Source: Butyrivibrio sp. (lineage in GTDB: Bacteria; Bacillota; Clostridia; Lachnospirales; Lachnospiraceae). From it: DNA of 64,000 bases. The notes beneath the pieces were generated by a model, which ran no database searches, had not been told where the DNA came from, and saw nothing but the letters and a program-made list of their open reading frames with translations. The position numbers were made by a program, and so were the translations under genes. The stretch spans positions 19,788 to 83,787 of the forward strand of contig JAFSQI010000058.1 of assembly GCA_017446685.1 (NCBI GenBank), written 5' to 3'. The first letter of the stretch is position 1, and each line of letters starts with the position of its first letter. Shown one piece after another: positions 28,396 through 37,381 of the stretch.

Positions 28396-30902
28396 TTGAT
28401 TTTTTGAGAGAAGTCCAACTTAGCGTAATGCTTTTTCTTAGTGGCGGATGCGCTGTTCTGGCGATACTTACCAGTCAGACCAAGATATTGACAAGCAGGA
28501 GAAGACTGGCACTTGAATATATGGAAATTACCGCGATGCTGTTACTTATTTCTGACAGGCTTGCATATGCATATAGAGGTGATGTAAGTAATGTTGGATA
28601 TGTGATTGTTAGAGTGTGTAATTTTTTGGTTTATCTTTTGTCGCTTATGCTTGCGCATTCATTCAATTTGTACCTGATGGATCTGTACAGAAATGAGGGT
28701 AAATTGAAAAATATGCCGAAGAGACTTGTGCTGACTGAAGTTACATTCTTTTTTGGCGTTATTATGCTGATAATTTCTCAGTTTACCGGATTGTATTATA
28801 CATTCGATGAATATAACAGATATCAAAGGGCGCCGTTGTTTATGCTGTGTTATATCTTTCCGGTTGTTATAGCTTTTTTCCAGCTTACTGTAATAATAGA
28901 TTTCAGGAGAAGCCTTGACAGAAAGACGCTTATACCGCTTATTCTTTTTACTGTTGTTCCATATATTGCTACGATATTGCAGGTTTTCTTTTACGGATTG
29001 TCACTGACAAATATTTCATCTGTGGGAATGGTGGTGCTTGTTTATTTCTTTGAAATAAGAAAAATGAATGACCTCCAGGCAGCAAAGGTTGCCGCGGAGC
29101 AGGCCAATACGGCAAAATCAAGGTTCCTTGCAAATATGTCTCATGAAATTCGTACCCCTATCAATACGATAATGGGAATGGATGAAATGATTTTGCGTGA
29201 GGATGCAACCGATGTTCCGAAGAAATATTATCAGACTATCACTGAGTACGCTACAGATATTCAATATGCCTCGGAATCTCTTTTGGGACTGATAAATGAT
29301 ATTTTGGATATTTCGCAGATTGAATCGGGGAAGATGCATCTTGTTAATCAAGAGTATGACCTTGAGGAACTTCTGAGAAATATAATAACGATGATCAGAG
29401 TTAAGAGTAATGAAAAGAACCTTAGATTTGAGAAGGATTTCGATCCTGAGCTTCCCAAAAAACTCTATGGAGATATGGGGAAAATCAAGCAGATAGTTCT
29501 TAATATCCTGACTAATGCTGTTAAATACACTGATGAAGGCGGTTTTGACTTTACAGTTAAAGTCATAAACAAGAGTCAGGGAGAGTGCAAGGTACAGTTT
29601 GCTGTAAAGGATACCGGTATCGGAATACGACCTGAAGACATAGAGAATCTCTTTTCAGCATTTGCAAGACTTGATGAAATAAAGAATAGCAATATACAGG
29701 GAACCGGACTTGGACTTGATATTTCAAAGCATTTCGCGGAGTTGATGGGCGGAAAACTGGAATGCGAGAGTGAGTATGGAAAAGGCTCAACATTTACTTT
29801 TACTGTGAATCAGAGAATTGTTGATCCGACTCCTATGGGCGAGTTCGTTGACGCTGTACCGATTCCTGTCAGAGGTGCGTATATTCCTAAATTTATTGCT
29901 CCTGATATGAGCGTTCTTGTTGTTGACGATAATCCGATGAACCTGACAGTCATCAGAGGACTTTTGGGTGCTACCAGAATGCTTGTTGCAACTGCAGCGT
30001 CAGGGGAAGAGTGTATTCATAAGCTGGAGGAGTCATCCTATGACATAGTGCTGCTCGATCATATGATGCCGGGGATGGATGGACTTGAGACGGTTAAGAA
30101 GATCAGAGAGAAATATACAGATCTTCCTGTTATAGCACTTACTGCAAATTATATTTCAAATGGCGAAGATTTTTACATGTCCCATGGCTTCAATGGATAT
30201 CTTCCTAAGCCTGTTGATGGCAAAACGCTTGAAAAAACAATAAGGCAGTTCCTTCCGTCAGGTGGCGTTATGGACATGGATGAGAAGGATATGGATACCT
30301 CTTTTACCGAGCTTCCAGAAAAATACAAATGGCTTGAGAATGTTGAAGGAATTTCTGTGGAGGACGGAGTAAAGTACTGTGGAGGCGCAGAAAACTTTGT
30401 GTCAACTGTAAAACTCTTCAGGGAAACTATCGATGAAAATGTCGAAGCAATTAATAAGGCTTTTGAAGAGGAGGATATAAAATTTTATACAGTAAAAGTT
30501 CACGCACTTAAGAGCTCTGCAAGGATTATCGGAGCCGGAGAACTTTCAGAACTTGCCAGAAATTTAGAAGAGGCTGGAAAAAAGAACGATAAAGAGTTTA
30601 TAATAAATAGTAACGATAGATTAATAAAACTATTTCAGAGTTATAAAGATAAGCTGTCAGGATTGGTTGAAGAACAGGATGATAGTGGAAAGGCTCTGAT
30701 TGATGACGGCGAGCTCAAAGAAGCGTATATGGCGCTTAAGGAACTGGCACCGCAGATGGACTATGATGGCATCGAGTTAGTACTTGAGGGTATAGGTGAA
30801 TACAGGCTCCCTGATGAAGATAAGAAAGTTATTACAGAAATTGAAAAGGCATTAAAAACATTTAACTGGGACAAAATGGAAGAAATACTTGAGAAAGTTT
30901 AA
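28392..30902 (+). CDS. Membrane hybrid histidine kinase with receiver and HPt domains
   Basis: Second hybrid kinase, 836 residues. The N-terminal 225 residues form about seven hydrophobic segments, a membrane sensor of unknown ligand. They are followed directly by HisKA with His251 in NMSHEIRTP, the ATPase domain ([23 protein letters not shown]), a receiver with Asp556 in [11 protein letters not shown], and HPt with His704 in VHALKSSAR. From HisKA to the C-terminal tail it is closely similar to the preceding protein, so the pair arose by duplication of the kinase module behind different sensors. The start codon overlaps the upstream stop (ATGA), a mark of translational coupling and probably fixed stoichiometry. 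Confidence 0.92.
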   Translation: MIDFLREVQLSVMLFLSGGCAVLAILTSQTKILTSRRRLALEYMEITAMLLLISDRLAYAYRGDVSNVGYVIVRVCNFLVYLLSLMLAHSFNLYLMDLYRNEGKLKNMPKRLVLTEVTFFFGVIMLIISQFTGLYYTFDEYNRYQRAPLFMLCYIFPVVIAFFQLTVIIDFRRSLDRKTLIPLILFTVVPYIATILQVFFYGLSLTNISSVGMVVLVYFFEIRKMNDLQAAKVAAEQANTAKSRFLANMSHEIRTPINTIMGMDEMILREDATDVPKKYYQTITEYATDIQYASESLLGLINDILDISQIESGKMHLVNQEYDLEELLRNIITMIRVKSNEKNLRFEKDFDPELPKKLYGDMGKIKQIVLNILTNAVKYTDEGGFDFTVKVINKSQGECKVQFAVKDTGIGIRPEDIENLFSAFARLDEIKNSNIQGTGLGLDISKHFAELMGGKLECESEYGKGSTFTFTVNQRIVDPTPMGEFVDAVPIPVRGAYIPKFIAPDMSVLVVDDNPMNLTVIRGLLGATRMLVATAASGEECIHKLEESSYDIVLLDHMMPGMDGLETVKKIREKYTDLPVIALTANYISNGEDFYMSHGFNGYLPKPVDGKTLEKTIRQFLPSGGVMDMDEKDMDTSFTELPEKYKWLENVEGISVEDGVKYCGGAENFVSTVKLFRETIDENVEAINKAFEEEDIKFYTVKVHALKSSARIIGAGELSELARNLEEAGKKNDKEFIINSNDRLIKLFQSYKDKLSGLVEEQDDSGKALIDDGELKEAYMALKELAPQMDYDGIELVLEGIGEYRLPDEDKKVITEIEKALKTFNWDKMEEILEKV

Positions 30903-30917
30903 CAGCGGAGGACTTTA

Positions 30918-31679
30918 ATGGAGCGCACAAAGATACTCATAATCGGAGAAAAAGAATCTTTTATTATAAGAGTTCTTTTGAAAAAGCTAGAAGATGCCAG
31001 GATTGAAGCTTTATTTGCAACACAGGATGTCAATAATATAGAAGAACAGTGGACCGGGATTTCAATGGTGGCTCTTTATGCTGAACAGTCAGGTGAAGTT
31101 TCATCTGAAATTCTGAGATTTCTTATTGATAAGCTGGAAAATGACGACAAGCAGGTATGTCTTATCGGAGAACCTATCGATACTGACAGACTGGCCAATC
31201 AGATACCTCAGGAGCTTGTCAGCAGAGTATTTCCAAGACCGCTTGATTACGACGAGTTTATATCTTTTGTAAATGGATATTCCAAAAAAGCAAAGACAGG
31301 TGAACTCAAAAAGAGCATATTGATAGTTGATGATGATCCCAATTACATGAGTGTTGTAAGAGAGTGGCTCAAAGATACCTATAAGGTTTCGATGGCTACA
31401 TCCGGACTTCGTGCTATCAAATGGCTTGTTAATAATAAAGTTGATCTTATTCTTCTTGATTATGAGATGCCGGTTACAGATGGACCGAAGGTACTGGAAA
31501 TGCTTAGGGCGGATGATGAAACCAGAAAGATTCCTGTCATTTTTTTGACCGGAAGAGATGACAAGGATAGTGTAATGGCAGTTGTATCTCTTAAGCCTGA
31601 AGGATATTTTCTTAAGACAATCGGCAAAGAAGAGCTGATGTCAAAACTAAAGATGTTTTTCCTTCCGAAAGGGGACTGA
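30918..31679 (+). CDS. Stand-alone response regulator with degenerate plus intact receiver domains
   Basis: 253-residue cytoplasmic protein. Residues 130-250 are an intact receiver: acidic triad in IVDDDPNYM, phospho-acceptor Asp181 in LLDYEMPVTDG, then FLTGR and a terminal Lys-containing LKT. Residues 1-120 look like a receiver that has lost its acidic pocket (ILIIGEKES in place of a DD motif, and no acceptor Asp). There is no output domain, so it should act by protein contact, as CheY- or Spo0F-like proteins do. It follows the two hybrid kinases by 15 bases and probably receives phosphate from their HPt domains. A link to the flagellum is suggested only by location. Confidence 0.82.
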   Translation: MERTKILIIGEKESFIIRVLLKKLEDARIEALFATQDVNNIEEQWTGISMVALYAEQSGEVSSEILRFLIDKLENDDKQVCLIGEPIDTDRLANQIPQELVSRVFPRPLDYDEFISFVNGYSKKAKTGELKKSILIVDDDPNYMSVVREWLKDTYKVSMATSGLRAIKWLVNNKVDLILLDYEMPVTDGPKVLEMLRADDETRKIPVIFLTGRDDKDSVMAVVSLKPEGYFLKTIGKEELMSKLKMFFLPKGD

Positions 31680-31686
31680 TGGTATA

Positions 31687-32874
31687 GTGCGAATACTATA
31701 TTATGACTGGGATGAATTTAACGGTGAAGACTGTCGCGACGCAATGAGAAGGCTTGGCCATTGCGTTGATACTTTTAAACTGAACATGAAGGGCTATGAT
31801 CTTACTGATGAAATAGACAGTAAGATCAGGAGTCTTGTGCTTAAAGAAGATGATAATAGAAAAAGATATTATGATCTTCTTTTTAGTTTTGATTTTTATC
31901 CGAATATATCTGAGGCTTGCCAGAAATATGACATGCGCTATGTTTCATGGGTGTTTGACTGCCCGCATTATACACTTGATTCACATCATGTCAATAATCC
32001 TGTAAATCGTATATTTGTTTTTGATAAGATTCTTTATGAAAACATGCGAAAAAAAGGCGTAACTACTGTCGGATACTCACCTCTTGCAGTAAATGAAAAG
32101 CGCCTTGCCAAGTTGTGTGAAGAACTTGATGCACAGACTGATGGAAATATCGTGTATGAGCATGAAGTGTGCTTTTTGGGCAATCTTTATGACAATGAGT
32201 TTAACTTTTATGATCAGGTGAAATATTTGCCGGAGGAACTAAAAGGGTATATAGATATAGTTCTTAAGGCTCAAGAAAAAATATTTGGTCATGATCTTTT
32301 TACTGATGAAAAGGCTATAAGAGAAGAACACATTAAAAGACTTAGAAAGTATATTAAGTTTGAGGATAGCGGCAAATATGAAATAGACTACGATGAAGTA
32401 ATAAGGGATATTTTAAGGAAAAAGGTTACTGTGAATGAACGCAGGAATATAATGGAAATGATGGGAAAGTATTTTGATACAGTAATATATACTAATCCGG
32501 ATGCAAGGCCGATTGAAGGTGTTAATAATTTAGGGCTTGCAAATTATACTACCAAGATGCCAAGAGTATTTCACAGAAGTAAGATTAATTTAAATATATC
32601 TTTGCGTTCAATTCTTTCTGGAGTTCCCCTCAGAGTAGTGGATATTCTGGCAGCAGGCGGGTTTCTTATAACAAATTATCAGGCGGAGATTGCTGAGTAT
32701 TTCGTAGATGGCAAAGAGCTGGTAATAGCCTATACACCGGAGGATATGGTAGAAAAGACGGCGTACTACCTCTCACATGATGAGGAGAGAAAAGAGATAG
32801 CCAAAAACGGGAAGAAGAAGGTGTATGAGAAATTTGCGTATACCAAATTATTGCCGGAAATATTGGATTTATGA
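31687..32874 (+). CDS. CgeB-like glycosyltransferase (DUF3880 plus glycosyl transferase group 1)
   Basis: Predicted GT-B glycosyltransferase, 395 residues, starting at a GTG eight bases after the previous stop. The N-terminal half has the DUF3880-type pattern ILYYDWDEFNG and YVSWVFDCPHY. The C-terminal half has the CgeB/Glyco_trans_1_2 block HRSKINLNISLRS, then SGVPLRVVDILAAGGFLI and an NYQAEIAEYF element that likely contacts the sugar nucleotide. Three paralogues occur in this window (36139-37290, 39530-40702, 61417-62604). The position just before the flagellar filament genes makes flagellin glycosylation the best guess; donor and acceptor are not known. Confidence 0.82.
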   Translation: MRILYYDWDEFNGEDCRDAMRRLGHCVDTFKLNMKGYDLTDEIDSKIRSLVLKEDDNRKRYYDLLFSFDFYPNISEACQKYDMRYVSWVFDCPHYTLDSHHVNNPVNRIFVFDKILYENMRKKGVTTVGYSPLAVNEKRLAKLCEELDAQTDGNIVYEHEVCFLGNLYDNEFNFYDQVKYLPEELKGYIDIVLKAQEKIFGHDLFTDEKAIREEHIKRLRKYIKFEDSGKYEIDYDEVIRDILRKKVTVNERRNIMEMMGKYFDTVIYTNPDARPIEGVNNLGLANYTTKMPRVFHRSKINLNISLRSILSGVPLRVVDILAAGGFLITNYQAEIAEYFVDGKELVIAYTPEDMVEKTAYYLSHDEERKEIAKNGKKKVYEKFAYTKLLPEILDL

Positions 32875-32877
32875 CCG

Positions 32878-32916
32878 AAAATCCTAAAATTTTTATAAAT
32901 TTTGGGATTTTTTTTA
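32878..32916 (+). terminator. Intrinsic terminator before the flaG operon
   Basis: AAAATCCTAAAATTT (32878-32892) pairs with AAATTTTGGGATTTT (32897-32911) with one G-T pair, and is followed by further T residues. It separates the signalling/CgeB transcript from the flagellar operon. Confidence 0.8.
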
Positions 32917-32924
32917 TTGGGATA

Positions 32925-32951
32925 TAAATATATTTAATGCTTATCCGATAT
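32925..32951 (+). promoter_or_regulatory. Sigma-28 (SigD/FliA) promoter for flaG-fliD-fliS
   Basis: TAAA (32925-32928), exactly 15 bases, then TCCGATAT (32944-32951). The SigD consensus is TAAA-N15-GCCGATAT, so only the first base of the -10 differs. Placement nine bases after the terminator supports it. It would make filament-cap and chaperone genes late-class. Confidence 0.8.
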
Positions 32952-33047
32952 AGAGGATAGGAAATGCTTTAAGTATATTTATGTATTTGTAATAGATGAA
33001 GTTGGTTAGAAAGGTAGCTTGAATAGCCAAGCATGGAGGTAAGAAAG

Positions 33048-33533
33048 ATGGGAATGGAAGCAATTAACGGCTTTTCGCCTCTAATACAGCAGGCACAGCC
33101 GCAAGCAAAAACTCAGGCGCAAGAGTCAAGTCAGTCCCAGTCTGAAATTGCTAATTCAGAATCCAATGGTTCATTACAGTCAGTTGAAGTTAAGGTAGAA
33201 GCCGCAGAAAATTCAGCTGGTACTAAAGATGATGCGCTGAAAGAAAATCTGGAAAGTAATCAAGAGGCAATAAAAGCACATCTTGAAGAGTCTGAAGAAA
33301 AAATTCAGGCAGACAATGCCAAAGTTAAAAAAGCAATTTCTGAGATGGCGAAAAATATGACTTCTAATGCAGAGGCTGTATTTGGGATTCATGAAAAAAC
33401 CAACAGAGTTACTATTAAGATGGTAGATAAGGATACCAAGAAAGTCATAAAAGAGTTTCCACCGGAAGCGACGCTTGATATGATTGCAAAGGTATGGGAA
33501 ATTGCCGGAATAATGGTGGATGAAAAACGCTGA
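33048..33533 (+). CDS. flaG: Flagellar protein FlaG
   Basis: 161-residue protein of the FlaG family, which influences filament length in other bacteria. The N-terminal 55 residues are a low-complexity Gln/Ser/Ala-rich stretch, followed by a charged helix and the conserved C-terminal FlaG core (KNMTSNAEAVFGIHEKTNR, IKMVDKDTKKVIKEFPPE and a closing IAKVWEIAGI). ATG 33048 is preferred to the one at 33033 because GGAGGT (33035-33040) is seven bases upstream. It is first in an operon with fliD and fliS, the usual arrangement, behind the sigma-28 promoter. Confidence 0.88.
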   Translation: MGMEAINGFSPLIQQAQPQAKTQAQESSQSQSEIANSESNGSLQSVEVKVEAAENSAGTKDDALKENLESNQEAIKAHLEESEEKIQADNAKVKKAISEMAKNMTSNAEAVFGIHEKTNRVTIKMVDKDTKKVIKEFPPEATLDMIAKVWEIAGIMVDEKR

Positions 33534-33602
33534 TTTGGAAACAGCTTAAAAGGAAAAGGATTTCCTGTGTAACACGCTCATGGATTGAGAAAGGAGAAAA
33601 TT

Positions 33603-35126
33603 ATGCCGATACGAATTACCGGAATGAATTCAGGTCTTGATACTGAAAGTATCATAACCGCTTTAACACAGTCAAAACAGGATAAACTTGATAAAGCTAA
33701 AGGTGATCAGAAAAAGCTTACATGGACACAGGATAAATGGAAAGACTTAAACAAAAAAGTCATTTCATTTTATAATGGATCACTTAGTAACATGAGATTT
33801 TCTACTGCTTATACTAAAAAGACTACTTCTGTATCCAACTCAAGTGCTGCATCTGTTATTACCGGAGAAAATGCGATGGATGCGACACAGACACTTGACA
33901 TCACAAGGCTTTCTAAATCAGCTTATCTAACGGGGCAGGAAGTTAAAACAGACAGTGGAAAAGCAAGTAAGTCTACTACGGCTTCTGAACTTGGTCTGAC
34001 TGTCGGAGATAAGATTAAGTTTGCTATTGGCGGCGATGAAAGTGATGTTTTGGAGGTCAGTATAGAAGAGGGCGATACAGTTGACAGCATACTTTCAAAG
34101 CTTAAAAATGCTTCGTCAAGCGGAACAGGCACTAAGCTTAATTTTAACTATGATGAGAATAACGGAAGATTCTTTGTATCATCAAAGGAGGCAGGCAAAG
34201 CAGCTTCTTTTGAAGTGCTTGAGTCAACAGCTATGACAAAGCTGGGACTTACTGTGAAGAGTGATGGTTCTAACTATATTGCCGGAACAAGTGCAGAGAT
34301 TGTTTTAAATGGTGAAACTTATACATCAGACAGCAATACCTTTGAAATCAATGGTCTTACCATTACGGCCAATGAAGTTGCTTCAGGAATAACACTTACT
34401 ACCAAGCAGGATACGAGCGGTATTTACGATAATATCAAGACACTTATCAAGGATTACAATGCTCTTATGAAAGAGTTTGCTACTCTTTATAATGCAGATA
34501 AAGCTTCTAAATATAAAATGCTGACTGATGATCAGAAAGAAGAATTGTCTGATAAAGAAGTTGAAGAGTGGGAAAACAAAATTAAAGAAGGACTTCTTAG
34601 TAAAGACGAGACAATAGGCACTATAAGAAATGCCATGAGAGATGTAATGGGTTCTTCATTTAATATTACTATGAAGGATGGAACGACAAAGAGCTTGTCA
34701 CTTGCAAGCTTTGGTATTACGACGGGAAGCTATTTCTCTACAGAAGAAAATGAGAGAGATGTTTTACATATAGATGGTGATCCGGATGATACATCTACAA
34801 GTGGAAATACAGATTTATTGAAACAAATGATTTCTACAGATCCGCAGGCTGTACAGGACTTCTTCATGAATCTGTCAAAGAGTGTATACAGCAGCCTTTC
34901 AAATTTGATGAAAGGTACAGAATACAGCAGTTCATTCACAATTTATGAAGATAAGCTCATGGCATCACAGTATAGTGCATATAATACAAAAATATCTGAT
35001 GCACAGTCTGCTTTGGAGGCAGCTCAGGACAAGCTATACAGCAAGTTCTCCAAGATGGAGACAGCACTGTCCAAGATTAACAGTACAAGCGGATCACTTT
35101 CAGGGTTCTTTGGATCAGGAGGCTGA
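33603..35126 (+). CDS. fliD: Flagellar filament cap protein FliD (HAP2)
   Basis: 507-residue secreted cap protein that folds flagellin subunits at the filament tip. The N-terminal domain has ITGMNSGLDTESIITAL and the coiled region after it, the middle is Ser/Thr-rich, and the C-terminal FliD_C domain has DLLKQMISTDPQAVQDFF and a terminal coiled segment. As expected for an exported flagellar protein there is no cleavable signal. ATG 33603 follows AAAGGAGAA and gives the canonical MPIRITG start; the alternative start 18 bases upstream adds nothing. It lies between flaG and fliS. Confidence 0.95.
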   Translation: MPIRITGMNSGLDTESIITALTQSKQDKLDKAKGDQKKLTWTQDKWKDLNKKVISFYNGSLSNMRFSTAYTKKTTSVSNSSAASVITGENAMDATQTLDITRLSKSAYLTGQEVKTDSGKASKSTTASELGLTVGDKIKFAIGGDESDVLEVSIEEGDTVDSILSKLKNASSSGTGTKLNFNYDENNGRFFVSSKEAGKAASFEVLESTAMTKLGLTVKSDGSNYIAGTSAEIVLNGETYTSDSNTFEINGLTITANEVASGITLTTKQDTSGIYDNIKTLIKDYNALMKEFATLYNADKASKYKMLTDDQKEELSDKEVEEWENKIKEGLLSKDETIGTIRNAMRDVMGSSFNITMKDGTTKSLSLASFGITTGSYFSTEENERDVLHIDGDPDDTSTSGNTDLLKQMISTDPQAVQDFFMNLSKSVYSSLSNLMKGTEYSSSFTIYEDKLMASQYSAYNTKISDAQSALEAAQDKLYSKFSKMETALSKINSTSGSLSGFFGSGG

Positions 35127-35134
35127 TAAATAAA

Positions 35135-35171
35135 ATATTGCTTTTACAACGAAGTTTCGTGGAGGCAATAT
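35135..35171 (+). other. Nested inverted repeat between fliD and fliS
   Basis: ATATTGC (35135-35141) pairs with GCAATAT (35165-35171), and inside it ACGAA (35149-35153) pairs with TTCGT (35156-35160). There is no T-run, and fliS follows 38 bases later, so this looks like an intercistronic mRNA structure rather than a full terminator. Confidence 0.4.
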
Positions 35172-35209
35172 CTCAGTCAAAAAATAAAAAAGAATGAGAG
35201 GGAGTAAAT

Positions 35210-35611
35210 ATGCCAGTATTATCACCACAGCAAAATGCATATGCGCAGTACAAAAATAATAAGATCATGACAGCTTCGGCTCCGGAACTTACACTTATGC
35301 TATATGACGGAGCAATCAAGTACCTTAATGTTGCAGATTTTGCACTTGAAAAAAAGGATCTTAATAAAGCAAATACAAATATTGTAAAAACCGAAAAAAT
35401 AATTGATTATCTGAGAAATACACTTGATATGAAGTATCCGGTGGCTCAGGATTTTGAGAATATGTACTCGTATATTTCAAGAAGACTGGTTGAAGCAAAT
35501 ATCTCAAAAGACAGAGAAATTGTTGCCGAAATCAATAAGCATATGCATGCCATCAGAGATAATTGGATTGAAGTAATGAAAGCTAATCATATTATGGTGA
35601 AGGATGCTTGA
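35210..35611 (+). CDS. fliS: Flagellin export chaperone FliS
   Basis: 133-residue cytoplasmic chaperone that binds the flagellin C-terminus and prevents early polymerisation. The family start NAYAQYKNNKIMTASAPELT and the LMLYDGAIKYLN helix are clear, and the C-terminal helix pattern is normal. GAGAGGGAG precedes the ATG. It is the third gene of the flaG operon, with the FlgN/FliT-like gene 12 bases downstream. In B. subtilis FliS and FliW/CsrA together set free flagellin; the structured leaders of the two fliC genes here make the same logic plausible. Confidence 0.96.
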   Translation: MPVLSPQQNAYAQYKNNKIMTASAPELTLMLYDGAIKYLNVADFALEKKDLNKANTNIVKTEKIIDYLRNTLDMKYPVAQDFENMYSYISRRLVEANISKDREIVAEINKHMHAIRDNWIEVMKANHIMVKDA

Positions 35612-35623
35612 GGGGGATAAATC

Positions 35624-36103
35624 ATGGTATCAACTTGTCTTGATATGCTTGAAGATAGTCTTGTAAAAAAAATTGAAGTAATGAAAAAGATAGTGGAAGA
35701 AAATGAAAAGCAAAAAGAAATTCTTAATGATCCTGAAGAGGTAAATCTTAACGCTTTTGACAAGACACTTGACGAAAAAGGGGTTTTAGTTGATGAACTT
35801 TTAAAGCTCGATGATGGTTTTCAATCTCTCTTTGACAGGGTAAAAGCAGAAGTAGGACAGAATAAGGAAAATTACAAAGACCAGATAGGACGGATGCAGG
35901 AGCTTATAAAAGAAATCAGTGGAATGAGTGCTTCAATTGAAGCTGCTGAATATAGAAATAAAAAGCTGGCAGAGAATTATTTCAGTGCAGAAAGAAAGCG
36001 GATGAATCAGAGTAAGCAGGTTTCGGCAGCGGCATTTAACTATTATAAGACTATGAGTAATTTTCAAAATATACCACCACAGTTTTTGGATAATAAGAAC
36101 TGA
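35624..36103 (+). CDS. FliT/FlgN-like flagellar chaperone (putative)
   Basis: 159-residue, almost wholly helical protein rich in Lys and Glu, with predicted coiled coils at about 15-40 and 65-120 and a SAAAFNYYKTMS tail of the kind seen in FlgN proteins. It follows fliS by 12 bases behind GAGGGGG, the usual place of fliT in many genomes. FliT and FlgN guard FliD and the hook-associated proteins before export. Sequence identity is too weak to choose between the two, so the name rests mainly on position and fold type. Confidence 0.65.
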   Translation: MVSTCLDMLEDSLVKKIEVMKKIVEENEKQKEILNDPEEVNLNAFDKTLDEKGVLVDELLKLDDGFQSLFDRVKAEVGQNKENYKDQIGRMQELIKEISGMSASIEAAEYRNKKLAENYFSAERKRMNQSKQVSAAAFNYYKTMSNFQNIPPQFLDNKN

Positions 36104-36106
36104 TTC

Positions 36107-36137
36107 AAACAGGGATGCCGAAGAGCATCCCTGTTTT
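36107..36137. terminator. Bidirectional intrinsic terminator between converging genes
   Basis: AAACAGGGATGC (36107-36118) and GCATCCCTGTTT (36125-36136) are perfect reverse complements with a 6-base loop, flanked by T on the right and A on the left. It ends the flaG operon on the + strand and lies at the stop of the minus-strand glycosyltransferase. Confidence 0.85.
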
Positions 36138-36138
36138 A

Positions 36139-37290
36139 CTATTTACTTAATAGAATGTCAATCCTGTTTTCATATCTGAAATTGTTTTTTATGTTTTCCA
36201 GACCACCTAATGCTATTTTTGCTCGTTCATTTTCATGTTTAAGATAATATAATGCTTTTTCTACAGCGTCTTCAATTGATGAATACATGACGCATTCCTG
36301 CCCGTCTATAAAATATTCATAGAGTTCCGATTGGTAGCCTGATAAAAGAAAACCTCCGCAGCCCATTATATCAAGTGCTCTTAATGGTATACCGGAGCGG
36401 TTTGCCTTTAGAACCGGGCAGAGATTGATTTTGCTGGCTCTAAAGACCTGCGGCATTTCTGAAAGATAATTTACAGAGCCGCAGTAATTAACATTTTTTA
36501 GTATATTTTTTTCCTCATCAGTAAGCTCATAAGTAAAAAGCTTTACATTACAGACAGATGACAGAATCTTAAGTAAGGTCATTCTTTCAAGATGAGTTAC
36601 ATGTGAAGCTACCATCCATGAGAGCTCTTTTTTTGAAACCTGAATGGCAGTATCCGACAGGCTTTTATATTGGTCACGCACGGTTTGGGAGAATTCTTCT
36701 GTAATGATTTCATCTACTATATATGCGCCATATAATTGTAGCTGCGCCTTTATGAGAGAATCAATGTATCCCTTTTGATAATCTGTCATATATGACATTA
36801 GTGCGGGGAGCATTGATTGATACAGTTTTCCAACAAAAGAGATATCACATGAGTACTTGTTGTAATCTGTTTTTATAGCGGAGAGTCTGTCGGTGTTCAC
36901 TGCAAGAGGAAGGTAGTACACGTTAGTGAGCCCCATGGCACTATAGGTTTCATAGTCAGCTCTGGCAAAGAAGAATATCCTGTTGCATGTATAGTCCATA
37001 CATTCGGTGCTGACAAGATTAGGGGGGGAATCAAAAAACCAGGAAACATACTTTATTCCATGATTATTACAGACTTTTGACACTACCGGCCAAAAATTTG
37101 TGGTGAGAACAAGATCGTAGTGTCCTTCTTTCAGAATGCTTTCCATATTCGCAGTGAAGGCATCATCATTATATTTGTCCAGCTCTTTCCGGTAAGTGAT
37201 ATTGTTGCATTTGTGTCCTGCTTTTTCCAGGAAAAAAACAAGGTCATACTGGATATATGAATTTAAAAAATCATATAGTAGAATGTTCAT
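36139..37290 (-). CDS. CgeB-like glycosyltransferase, minus strand
   Basis: 383-residue paralogue of the gene at 31687. It shows the same N-terminal layout (MNILLYDFLNSY, YVSWFFDSPP) and C-terminal donor-site block (ASKINLCPVLKANRSGIPLR, DIMGCGGFLLSGYQSELYEYF). The middle region is the most diverged of the four copies, which may mean another sugar donor or acceptor. On its own strand AAGGTG precedes the ATG. It is divergent from nothing upstream except the LicD gene on the same strand, 91 bases away, so the two minus-strand genes probably form a small operon. Confidence 0.8.
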   Translation of the reverse strand: MNILLYDFLNSYIQYDLVFFLEKAGHKCNNITYRKELDKYNDDAFTANMESILKEGHYDLVLTTNFWPVVSKVCNNHGIKYVSWFFDSPPNLVSTECMDYTCNRIFFFARADYETYSAMGLTNVYYLPLAVNTDRLSAIKTDYNKYSCDISFVGKLYQSMLPALMSYMTDYQKGYIDSLIKAQLQLYGAYIVDEIITEEFSQTVRDQYKSLSDTAIQVSKKELSWMVASHVTHLERMTLLKILSSVCNVKLFTYELTDEEKNILKNVNYCGSVNYLSEMPQVFRASKINLCPVLKANRSGIPLRALDIMGCGGFLLSGYQSELYEYFIDGQECVMYSSIEDAVEKALYYLKHENERAKIALGGLENIKNNFRYENRIDILLSK

Positions 37291-37381
37291 GGATTATTCA
37301 CCTTCATAGTACATAGAATCAGATGTGTTACTGTTCTGTTTCTGAATAGTATCTTAATATCAACGTATTGCCGGCTCGATG

